Origin: Acidobacteriota bacterium
GTDB taxonomy: Bacteria; Acidobacteriota; Terriglobia; Bryobacterales; Bryobacteraceae
Assembly: GCA_003223065.1 (NCBI GenBank)
Contig: QHXU01000165.1
Location: forward strand, 9,992-22,062
Direction of reading: 5' to 3'
DNA: 12,071 nt
Below are positions 6,192 through 12,071 of the stretch, piece by piece (position 1 is the first letter of the stretch; every line of letters begins with the position of its first letter). Position numbers and translations under genes: made by a program. The notes under the pieces were generated by a model. That model ran no database searches, was not told the DNA's origin, and was given only the letters and a program-made list of their open reading frames with translations.

Positions 6192-6213
6192 TTGCTCACA
6201 CATTGCTCATACC
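6192..6213 (+). repeat. Tandem pair of 11-bp iterons, copy 2
   Basis: TTGCTCACACA (6192-6202) is followed by TTGCTCATACC (6203-6213), which differs from copy 1 at one base. The first 18 bases are identical to 6091-6108. Confidence 0.6.
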
Positions 6214-6364
6214 AGAGCGATCTGTGGGGGCCATTGGGTCGAAAAGGCCGGTTCCGTTCGACGCAGAATCAACTACTTAGGACTGGTTGGGGCAAGATCG
6301 GAACCCGTCGGCCCGGCTTTATCCTACGTCTTTACGGCAGATGACCCGTGAAGGACGGTGATCG

Positions 6365-7086
6365 ATGTTGATGACCAAAATCGAAGCGGCGATGGCGCTC
6401 GGCATCAGTATCGAGCTGCTGGAGTACTTCACAAAAGAAATCCCCCAGGCAGAACGAAAAACGCCTGCTGAAAACTTTAGAAGCAGACGGGCAGGTACTC
6501 TTCGATCAAGGCGAACTGCTTTCCTACAGAACTCGCTAAGCGAACCTTGGCAGTACACGACGGGACAGCGTCCTCGCATTCCGGACGCCATCAAGAAGGA
6601 CATCAAGGCGGGTCCCATCACGGCTGCGCGATCTGCGGGTATCAAGATAACGGCGAGATCGCCCACATCGAGGCGGTCGCCGATACCCTCAACAACAGCC
6701 CCGACAACCTGATCTTCCTTTGTCCGAACCACCACACGAAATACGATCTCGGCAAACCTTCGAGCAACATCACGCCGGAAGTGGTGCGGGCCGCCAAGCT
6801 CATGAAACGGTCTACGCGGCAGCGAATCATGCGGCACGAAGCGAATGCCACGAAATTGTTTTTGGGTGTTACGTCCCTGCTTAAAGGCATCGAGCAGAAA
6901 TTGAAGAAAGAAGGAACATCCGGGGATCTCGCCCAGGTCTACATGACGGAAACCAGGTCGCTCATGGAGAGGATGCCCGATCTCATCGCCAACGCCAGCG
7001 AGGCCGCAACGGCCGACAAGGACCTTGGCGAAGTCGGCGCAGCGATAGTGCAACAAATACCAGTTAGGGCAGGAGCCGCACGTTAA
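6365..7086 (+). pseudogene. HNH endonuclease-type gene broken by three frameshifts
   Basis: AAGGA (6351-6355) precedes ATG 6365, and the N-terminus reads MTKIEAAMALGISIELLEYF in the first frame. Coherent protein then continues in other frames: K-R-L-L-K-T-L-E-A-D-G-Q-V-L-F-D (third frame, about 6438-6530, ending at TAA 6537-6539), LSEPW...TGQRPRIPDAIKKDIKA (first frame again, from about 6536), and from about 6613 a second frame to the stop at 7084-7086. The last part holds a zinc-binding HNH domain: CAIC, HIEAV, DNLIF and CPNHH, followed by a helical tail. The three jumps fit single-base indels, one in the A-run near 6434 and the others near 6535 and 6613. The HNH part alone (6547-7086) is open and might still be made, but without the N-terminal region. 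The family cleaves nucleic acids; target unknown. It converges with abiEii, 9 bp away. Confidence 0.8.
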
Positions 7087-7095
7087 GAACGGTCG

Positions 7096-8019
7096 TCACT
7101 CCTCAATCCCGAGCGCCTTGTGCAAGTCACCGATAAGCTTCTCCCGCTTCTTCGGGGCGGCCTTCGCGAGGTTCTGCATCCGCCACTGAACGGCTGGCAG
7201 TTTCTCGACGTGGGCAATGCCGAGGAGATCCCATTCCGGCTTCCCCTTCTTGAAAGACGACAGAAACCTGCGGTGTTCCGCGGGCATCTTGCCGACAAGC
7301 TCCGCGACAAGGTCTTCGCGCGCCTGCAGCAGGTCCTCGAGCGTGACAGGCTTCTCCGTCATCCCTTCGAAGCCCCGCTCGAATTCCTGCGAGATATCGA
7401 GCCGCGGGGGCGCCAGCACGTCCGCCATCGGCCGGTTGTGGCTGAGGATGTAGACGAGGAAAGCTTTCCGTAAGCTGTCGTCGATCCCTTCGTTCGCGAG
7501 AAGGTCGCGCACGTCGAACAGGTCGCGCGGATGCTGCCGGTCGAGCGCCGCGACGAGCTTGCCCGCGTAAAGGTCCGCCAAGCTGACGACCTGGATTTCG
7601 GCAAAACCAAAAGCCGCTTCGACGGCGGGCGAGACCGACCGGGTTTCCGGATCGTACACGCAGCCGCGGAGGACCGGCGTCACCTCGATCTTGATCGTGA
7701 CGCCGTCCGCCTTCACGAAGAGTTTGCTGATGATCTTCTCGGCGGCGAGCCTTGAGGTAACCACCGCGGCACCGCGAACACCCGCTGTAATCCTCTTCGC
7801 GAGCCGCTGCATGGCGGCATCGATATGGGCGAGGGAGGTGGCCCTGTCCTCGACAGGCAGGTAGGTGAGGTCGATATCGACCGAGAGGCGCGGCATGTCG
7901 CGCACGAAGAGGTTGATCGCGGTGCCGCCCTTGAGTGCGAAGCGGGTCTCCTTGGCGACGAGCGGAATGACGCGGACCAGCAGCGCGGCCTGCCGGCGGA
8001 ATTCCTCAGATGCCGGCAT
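7096..8019 (-). CDS. abiEii: AbiEii-type nucleotidyltransferase toxin (type IV TA)
   Basis: The 307-residue protein shows the DNA-polymerase-beta-like nucleotidyltransferase motifs of the AbiEii family: K-G-G-T-A-I-N-L-F at residues 30-38 and S-V-D-I-D-L at 46-51, whose acidic residues should bind metal. K-I-E-V is at 110-113, and the later AbiEii hallmark Y-A-G-K-L-V-A-A-L-D...R-D-L-F-D-V-R-D-L is at about 151-173. Known AbiEii/MenT toxins block growth or translation by adding nucleotides, for example to tRNA 3' ends or GTP-dependent substrates; the target here is not readable. ATG 8019 is chosen because it starts at the family N-terminus and overlaps the abiEi stop (8006-8008) by 14 bp, typical of the coupled antitoxin-toxin order. 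A frame extending to 8118 would add a low-complexity Ser/Arg stretch that is a shadow of abiEi. All motifs look intact. Confidence 0.9.
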   Translation of the reverse strand: MPASEEFRRQAALLVRVIPLVAKETRFALKGGTAINLFVRDMPRLSVDIDLTYLPVEDRATSLAHIDAAMQRLAKRITAGVRGAAVVTSRLAAEKIISKLFVKADGVTIKIEVTPVLRGCVYDPETRSVSPAVEAAFGFAEIQVVSLADLYAGKLVAALDRQHPRDLFDVRDLLANEGIDDSLRKAFLVYILSHNRPMADVLAPPRLDISQEFERGFEGMTEKPVTLEDLLQAREDLVAELVGKMPAEHRRFLSSFKKGKPEWDLLGIAHVEKLPAVQWRMQNLAKAAPKKREKLIGDLHKALGIEE

Positions 8020-8851
8020 CGAGGTTCTCTGGGACCGTGATGTTGTACTTGGGGTCGAGCTTGCCGCCGCGCACGAGCATGCGCTTGCCCTTGCCGAGGT
8101 CGATCTTCGCGCGATCAAGCTTTTGCAGCCAGGCGTGGTTGTGGCGTTCCGCGAACCAGAAGAAGAGCCGCTTGACCTTGACGTTTCGGCAATCCTCCAG
8201 AAGCCCCTGAAGCCGCTTGGGGCTTAAGCTCCGCAAGCCTTCCATAAGGACATCGGCCTGATGAAAGGTTTCACTCTTCGGGACCTCGTCGAGCAGTTCG
8301 AGGATTGCGCGCTCCGGCGCCGACATGGTCAGCGGATATTTCCAGTGCCCCCAGGGCTGTTGCGTGAAGCCGCTATCCTCCGGTGGGGCCGGGACGGCAT
8401 CTCCCTTAGTGAAGTATGCGGGGACGTCATGGCCCCTGAACAGTTTTCGCGCGTTATGCAAAACGAGTTTTGTATTTACCGGGACGCGCGACACCCATCC
8501 GGGCAGATCTTCGTTGCTATAGAGATGGGCCTCGCGCGCGCCGCTCGCCGAGACGTAGTGGCTGAAGCCCTGCAGCTCAAGAGCGGTCCTTGCGCCCGCG
8601 GAAACGGGCACGTTCTGGAGAGCATTCAGGGATATGACGAGCTCCTGCCACGGCAGGGAGGTTTTCTGTTCGGATGCGACAGGCCTGCGGTAGACGCCTC
8701 GGGCGGGAGACAGCAGCCAGCCGTGCATGACGTATTTGCGCCGGAGTTGGCGGGAGACGCCGTGCCGCTCCAGCCAGCTGGAATCGACCACCAGCCCTTC
8801 CGGAAGCGTGTGCTGCAGCCAGTTTAGCTTCCCCTGAGTTTGACTACCCAT
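8006..8851 (-). CDS. abiEi: AbiEi-type antitoxin / autorepressor (type IV TA)
   Basis: The 281-residue protein is upstream of and overlapping abiEii. The N-terminal winged helix (about residues 8-57) ends in the recognisable R-R-K-Y-V-x-H-G-W-L-L-S-P-A-R-G-V-Y-R-R segment of AbiEi-like antitoxins. The C-terminal part contains the W-K-Y-P-L-T-M-S-A-P-E-R-A-I-L-E-L-L-D-E-V motif and the helix with FFWFAERHNHAWLQKLD, also typical of the family. In known systems AbiEi neutralises the toxin without a stable complex and represses the operon by binding inverted repeats with its N-terminal domain. The start ATG 8851 overlaps such a repeat, so the regulatory logic is visible in the sequence. No Shine-Dalgarno lies before the start, consistent with a leaderless or near-leaderless message. 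Confidence 0.9.
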   Translation of the reverse strand: MGSQTQGKLNWLQHTLPEGLVVDSSWLERHGVSRQLRRKYVMHGWLLSPARGVYRRPVASEQKTSLPWQELVISLNALQNVPVSAGARTALELQGFSHYVSASGAREAHLYSNEDLPGWVSRVPVNTKLVLHNARKLFRGHDVPAYFTKGDAVPAPPEDSGFTQQPWGHWKYPLTMSAPERAILELLDEVPKSETFHQADVLMEGLRSLSPKRLQGLLEDCRNVKVKRLFFWFAERHNHAWLQKLDRAKIDLGKGKRMLVRGGKLDPKYNITVPENLDAGI

Positions 8852-8880
8852 GGTTTACAAAATACACTATTTTCAAACCA
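8851..8880. promoter_or_regulatory. AbiEi operator-like inverted repeat overlapping the abiEi start codon
   Basis: TGGTTTACAAAATA (8851-8864) faces TATTTTCAAACCA (8868-8880), an imperfect inverted repeat. Its left half TGGTTTACAA is identical to the arm of the perfect palindrome at 8906-8926. The abiEi ATG (8851-8849 on the minus strand) begins at the edge of this site, so a bound repressor would cover the start of transcription and translation. Confidence 0.65.
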
Positions 8881-8887
8881 GCGGCAA
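8859..8887 (-). promoter_or_regulatory. Candidate abiE promoter
   Basis: On the minus strand TTGCCG (8887-8882) and TATTTT (8864-8859) are separated by exactly 17 bp, each 4 of 6 to consensus. The transcript would start within about 8 nt of ATG 8851, giving an almost leaderless message. It lies within the operator, so repression by occlusion is likely. Confidence 0.4.
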
Positions 8888-8905
8888 GTTTAAGATTTTC
8901 TATCG

Positions 8906-8926
8906 TTGTAAACCAATGGTTTACAA
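8906..8926. promoter_or_regulatory. Perfect palindromic operator of the abiE operon
   Basis: The arms TTGTAAACCA (8906-8915) and TGGTTTACAA (8917-8926) are exact reverse complements around a single central A. A further degenerate half-site, TTATAAACCA, lies at 8937-8946. Together with 8851-8880 this gives five half-sites in about 95 bp, in line with cooperative autorepression known for AbiEi. Confidence 0.75.
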
Positions 8927-9024
8927 ACAAGATATTTTATAAACCAAACCCGGAAAGTGTCCAAGGCAGTCCCGACCTCATAAGGATGGAAAAGGCGAAG
9001 GAGTAGGCTTGGACGCATTCTCGA

Positions 9025-9041
9025 GGTTTCACAAAGAAACC
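9025..9041. other. Small hairpin between the AraC-type gene and the abiE promoter region
   Basis: GGTTTC (9025-9030) and GAAACC (9036-9041) can form a 6-bp stem with a 5-nt loop just beyond the stop of the minus-strand AraC-type gene. There is no T-run after it on that strand, so it is at best a weak terminator. Confidence 0.25.
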
Positions 9042-9061
9042 GTCATTACAGACGTCTTAGT

Positions 9062-10020
9062 TCAGGCGCTCGCTTGCCCAATTTGAGGCGAACTCTTATG
9101 ATCGCTGCGGTATCGACCCGGAGGCTGCCCGAACTCACGTTTGAATGCGCGATTGAAGGCCGCTTCCGATTCGTATCCTACATCCGCGGCGATCTCCGCG
9201 ACGCCTCGCGATGTCTTTTCGAGCGATCGCGCTGCCAGCCGGAGTCTCCAACGGGTTAAATAAGCCATGGGTGGCTCGGAGAGATATCGGGTAAAGCGCT
9301 CCACTAAAGCCGACCGCGAAATCCCCACTTCGTCCGCGAGAGCCGCGATCGTCCACGGGTGGGCAACGCGGCCGTGAAGCAATCCGAGGCTTTTCCCCAC
9401 GATCGGATCCCGCGCTCCCGCAAGCCATCCCATTTGTTGTTCCGGCAAGCTCGAAACGTAGCGCCGCAGCGTATCGACGAACAAAGCCTCCGAGAGCTTG
9501 GCAAGCATGGCTTCGCTGCCGGCTCGTTCGGATTCTGCTTCTTCCACCAGGTGAAGAATCGAGCTCTCCAGCCAATGCCCCGAGCGATCCGTCCGGATAT
9601 TGACCTTAAAAACAGGCGGAAGTCCGTTCAAGAGTGGCCGGCAGAGATACGGATCACAAGTCATGTACCCGCACACGAACCGCGAAATCTCTCCTCCTCC
9701 ACCGGCGCGCAGCGGGCTCAAGTCGCGCGACTTGATCTTGTCGGTAATGCCATAGTTCGGGAATGGCCGTATGGCCCCTTTACCGCTGCTCATGTGCTGA
9801 GCATCCCCATCCGGAAAGATGACGACATCCCCAGGTCGATGACAGCCGCGCCTTCGATGACCAAATGGTAAAGCACAAGGTGTTCCGCCCCCGGAGCGAT
9901 CCTTGCCGCCATTACATTCGCCGCGGGCTGCAAAAAGCCCCATGGAGCCGAGAACTCCGCGCTGAAGAACACCGCGCCGTTCAGCTTGACGCCGCTCAGG
10001 ATCTCGGAGAATACGTCCAT
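9062..10020 (-). pseudogene. AraC-family transcriptional regulator, frameshifted in the cupin domain
   Basis: The N-terminus starts at ATG 10020 with AAGGGG just upstream. It reads MDVFSEILSGVKLNGAVFFS, then SAPWGFLQ and H-L-V-I-E-G, the beginning of an AraC-type cupin (sensor) domain. Near 9836-9850 the coherent sequence moves to another frame: R-P-G-D-V-V-I-F-P-D-G-D-A-Q-H continues the same cupin, but the usual strand between EG and RPGD is short. A small deletion of non-triplet size is therefore likely. From there the frame is open to the stop at 9062, including both helix-turn-helix units of the AraC DNA-binding domain in the last 97 residues (IAALADEVGISRSALVERF and VAEIAADVGYESEAAFNRAF). 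It is divergent to the methyltransferase gene, which it may once have regulated. A downstream start giving only the DNA-binding part cannot be excluded. Confidence 0.75.
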
Positions 10021-10175
10021 TCGGCCCCTTGGACAATCTGCAAAGTTCCCGGGGCTCCGGGCAAATGAATCAGGCTTTGCAAGCCGTCCGGGCAAGTAAT
10101 GGCGACGCTCGGGCATGGTTGTCCCCGCAGACTCATCGCACAATTGTAGTCCTGACGCGGAAGTTAACGCCAATT

Positions 10176-10180
10176 AGGAG
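10176..10180 (+). promoter_or_regulatory. Shine-Dalgarno deciding the methyltransferase start
   Basis: AGGAG ends 7 nt before ATG 10188, while the in-frame ATG at 10029 has no such site and would add 53 residues without family character. Confidence 0.7.
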
Positions 10181-10187
10181 CCAACCA

Positions 10188-11048
10188 ATGCAACCCAGAC
10201 AGATCGAAACGAACCCGGCCCCTGCGGGATCCGTCATGAATCCGAACAAAGCGCTGTGGGAAAAAGGTGACTTCACCGAAATTGCCGCTTTCATGCGCCA
10301 GTCTGGTGAAGCGCTCGTTGAGTCGCTCGGAGTCACGGCGCCGCTGCGGGTTTTGGACCTAGGCTGCGGAGACGGCACCACAGCCGTTCCCTTGGCGCGT
10401 TTGGGCGCTGAAGTCGTTGGAATCGACATAGCCAGGAACCTCGTTGAGGCCGGAAATAAACGAGCGGCGGCAGGCGGCCTCCGCAGGCTGAAGTTTCAGG
10501 AAGGAGACGCGTGCAATTTGGAAGGCGTCGCCGGGCATTCGTTTGATATGACCGTTTCCGTGTTTGGCGCCATGTTTGCCCCCAAACCCTTCGATGTCGC
10601 CAGGGAGATGGTGCGCGTCACGAAACCCGGCGGCCGCGTCGTAATGGGCAACTGGATTCCAAACGATCCGACCTTCGTATCGCAGGTGCTGAAGATCAGC
10701 TCAGCGTTTACGCCTCCGCCGCCGGAAGGCTTCATCAGCCCCATGACGTGGGGTGTGGAGAGCCACATCCTCGAGCGCTTTGGCCGGGCAGGAGTGCCGA
10801 AGGAGAACATATCCATGGTCCAGGACACGTACTACTTTGCCTCGCCCGACAAGAGCCCAACACAGATGATAGAGGCGTTTGAAACGTTCTATGGTCCGAC
10901 CATGAACGCCCTCGAAGCAGCCAGGAAAGACGGGAAGGCGGAGGAGTTCCACAACCAACTCGTGGAACTGGCGAACTCGCAGAACAAGAGTAAAGACGCC
11001 GGTACTTTTATTCCTGCCACTTTCATGCGGGTCACTGTTTCGGTCTAA
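10188..11048 (+). CDS. Class I SAM-dependent methyltransferase
   Basis: The 286-residue protein has a complete Rossmann-type methyltransferase core. Motif I is V-L-D-L-G-C-G-D-G at residues 55-63, the acidic end of the second strand is in V-V-G-I-D-I (77-81), G-D-A at 106-108 would contact the adenine, F-D-M-T-V-S-V follows, and R-V-T-K-P-G-G-R at 143-150 is the post-motif loop. This is the UbiE/COQ5-like (Methyltransf_11/25) arrangement, with an extra helical C-terminus of about 100 residues. The substrate cannot be told; small-molecule O-, C- or N-methylation is likely. The start is set by AGGAG. It is transcribed away from the broken AraC-type regulator with a 167-bp shared upstream region, a common arrangement for a regulator and its target, so loss of the regulator may have altered its control. 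Confidence 0.88.
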   Translation: MQPRQIETNPAPAGSVMNPNKALWEKGDFTEIAAFMRQSGEALVESLGVTAPLRVLDLGCGDGTTAVPLARLGAEVVGIDIARNLVEAGNKRAAAGGLRRLKFQEGDACNLEGVAGHSFDMTVSVFGAMFAPKPFDVAREMVRVTKPGGRVVMGNWIPNDPTFVSQVLKISSAFTPPPPEGFISPMTWGVESHILERFGRAGVPKENISMVQDTYYFASPDKSPTQMIEAFETFYGPTMNALEAARKDGKAEEFHNQLVELANSQNKSKDAGTFIPATFMRVTVSV

Positions 11049-11140
11049 CTTCAAGGGAGCTTCCCTCGTCCTCGGCTTACGGCAATCTCGTCGGCCAGGT
11101 GGACATTCCGAACTTCACTATTCCATCAGCTAGTGCGTCA

Positions 11141-11169
11141 TGAACAGCGCACGGATAATCTCCTATAAT
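11141..11169 (+). promoter_or_regulatory. Sigma-70-like promoter before the ADOP permease gene
   Basis: TGAACA (11141-11146, 4 of 6 to the -35) is followed after exactly 17 bp by TATAAT (11164-11169, perfect -10). The start of transcription would be about 11176, leaving a leader of about 37 nt to ATG 11213. Confidence 0.6.
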
Positions 11170-11212
11170 CGCTGATGGGCAAACGACGGGGTCGCCCGCG
11201 TCTGAAGACTTC

Positions 11213-12071
11213 ATGAAATCAATACTCGAAGATCTGCGTTACGGATTCCGCATGCTTGCCAAGCGCCCTGGATTTACACTGATCGCCGTGCTCGCATTGG
11301 CGCTTGGTGTCGGCGCGAACACTGCGGTCTTTAGCGTGATCCGCGGCGTTCTCCTGCGGCCGCTGCCGTACGCAGATCCCGCGCGGCTGGTCGTTCTGTG
11401 GGAATCCAATCTCCAGGCCGCCGCTCCACGCGAATCGACCTCGCCGCCAAATTTCAAGGACTGGCGCGAACAGAATCAATGCTTCGAAGGCATGGCCGCT
11501 ATGGCCGGCGGCGCAGCCGTGCTGACGGAAGAAGGCGAGCCGGAACTGCTCTCGGGCAGCACGGTGACAGCAGATTTCTTCGACTTGCTGGGCGTTAAAC
11601 CCGCCGTCGGACCAGGCTTTACGCCCGAAAGCACGGAGCAGGACGTGGTTCTGTTGAGGTGGTTCTGTTGAGCGACGCTCTGTGGGAGCGGCGTTTCGGG
11701 CGCGAGGCGAATATCGTCGGCCGGCGTATCCGGTTGAACGGAACACTGCAAACGATAGTGGGCGTGATGCCGGCGGCATTCCGCTCTCCAAGTATCACCG
11801 GGATCCAATCGGCCGAGATCTGGCGGCCATTTCACGCCTCGGATCTGCGCGCCGGCCGGCGTTCGGATTTCATGCGTGTCTATGCGAGGTTGAAACGCGG
11901 CATTTCCGTAAACCAGGCCCGAGCGGAGATGACCGCGATCTCACAGCGTCTCGCCAGACAATATCCCGCTGACAACGCGGCGTGGACCTTGGAGGTTGTT
12001 CCGCTCTCCGATGCGATCTCAGGTAATGTGCGTCAGCCGTTGTGGCTGCTGCTCGGGTCGGCGGCTCTGCT
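11213..12071 (+). pseudogene. ADOP / MacB-FtsX-type ABC transporter permease, frameshifted by a 14-bp duplication (3' end outside window)
   Basis: The N-terminus is the classic acidobacterial ADOP permease form: a D-L-R-Y-G-F-R-M-L motif, then a hydrophobic helix (about residues 21-48, FTLIAVLALALGVGANTAVF), then L-L-R-P-L-P-Y and V-V-L-W-E-S-N at the start of the periplasmic MacB-type core. The first frame stops at TGA 11669-11671. An exact tandem repeat of 14 bp (11645-11658 and 11659-11672) lies at the break; removing one copy joins Q-D-V-V-L-L directly to S-D-A-L-W-E-R-R-F-G in the other frame. That frame stays open to the window edge with expected text such as IVGRRIRLNG, IVGVMP, Y-A-R-L-K-R-G and P-L-S-D-A-I. 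The family forms the membrane part of ABC exporters or mechanotransmission systems; no ATPase gene is visible here. As written the protein would be truncated after 152 residues. Confidence 0.85.
11645..11672 (+). repeat. Exact 14-bp tandem duplication inside the permease gene
   Basis: GTGGTTCTGTTGAG occurs twice head to tail (11645-11658, 11659-11672). Fourteen is not a multiple of three, so the second copy shifts the frame and creates the TGA at 11669-11671. Confidence 0.95.

Larger units (their letters stand above)
5286..6364. other. Gene-free, repeat-rich stretch of about 1.1 kb
   Basis: No reading frame here looks like a protein; the short frames are unrelated to known families and lack ribosome binding sites. 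Roughly 5580-5990 is clearly richer in A+T than the flanking genes. The stretch holds two diverged repeat units 318 bp apart, two pairs of 11-bp iterons, and two hairpins, all listed separately. It lies between the 5' end of the minus-strand operon and the frameshifted HNH gene, so operon promoters should also lie at its left edge. A relic of mobile-element ends or a non-coding element is more likely than a lost gene, but neither is shown. Confidence 0.7.

Noticed and set aside
6017..6351. Two overlapping + strand reading frames of 86-87 codons
   Set aside because: They contain the iterons translated as repeated C-S-H-I-A-H-T-like text, have no ribosome binding site and no family character.
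5286..6364. Possible CRISPR array because of repeated motifs
   Set aside because: Only two long diverged units and short 11-bp iterons are present; there are no regularly spaced identical repeats with unique spacers and no cas genes.
8020..8118. Extended N-terminus for AbiEii up to 8118
   Set aside because: The added residues are Ser/Arg/Ala-rich and are a frame shadow of the abiEi C-terminus; ATG 8019 fits the family start.
11049..11065. AGGGA/TCCCT hairpin after the methyltransferase as a terminator
   Set aside because: The stem is only 5 bp and no T-run follows.
11203..11213. Palindrome TGAAG-A-CTTCA at the ADOP start codon as an operator, possibly related to GAAGTC-T-GACTTC at 5661
   Set aside because: Short palindromes of this size are expected by chance, and the resemblance is limited to GAAG/CTTC.

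Overview
The window is GC-rich bacterial chromosome, probably from an Acidobacteriota member of the Solibacter/Bryobacter kind. This is inferred mainly from the MacB/FtsX-type 'ADOP' permease at the right end, whose N-terminus has the form typical of that phylum, and from general gene style. No taxonomic marker gene is present, so the assignment is tentative.

Layout. (a) 1-2693, ordinary intact chromosome on the + strand: the C-terminal end of a GT4-type glycosyltransferase, a short-chain dehydrogenase resembling peroxisomal 2,4-dienoyl-CoA reductase, and an APC-family amino acid permease directly behind it. (b) 2747-2821, a tRNA-Glu(CTC) gene with encoded CCA. A 13-bp piece of its T-arm/3' half is repeated 52 bp downstream, as expected where an element has integrated into a tRNA gene. 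(c) 2822 to about 9060, an accessory region. It holds a compact four-gene minus-strand operon (5285 to 2988), about 1.1 kb of gene-free and partly AT-rich DNA full of repeats, a frameshifted HNH-endonuclease gene, and an AbiEi/AbiEii type IV toxin-antitoxin pair with a palindromic operator at its start codon. (d) 9062-12071, an AraC-type regulator broken by a frameshift, a divergently transcribed intact SAM methyltransferase, and an ADOP permease broken by an exact 14-bp tandem duplication; this last gene runs off the window.

The most interesting part is the four-gene operon. Three small proteins share one architecture: an N-terminal beta-rich segment of about 30 residues ending in an acidic/glycine turn and a helix, a variable linker, and a C-terminal winged-helix-like domain. 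The fourth protein has the same type of C-terminal domain behind an alpha-helical region carrying an R-N-R-R-D-V-G-H motif that fits the Rx4-6H signature of HEPN ribonucleases. The genes overlap or nearly abut. With an AbiE pair and HNH relic close by and a tRNA integration signature at the left edge, the locus is a plausible undescribed defence or toxin-antitoxin-like system; its function is inferred, not shown.

The gene-free stretch contains two diverged copies of a unit offset by 318 bp, each bounded by inverted motifs (CGCG[A/C]-N5-[G/A]TGAAGTC) exactly 188 bp apart end to end. It also has an 11-bp iteron (TTGCTCACAC[A/C]) in two tandem pairs, with a single further copy next to the tRNA-derived repeat. 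Three genes in the right half carry frame-disrupting lesions, so this is a decaying accessory region, or the assembly has indel errors; read-level data would separate these.
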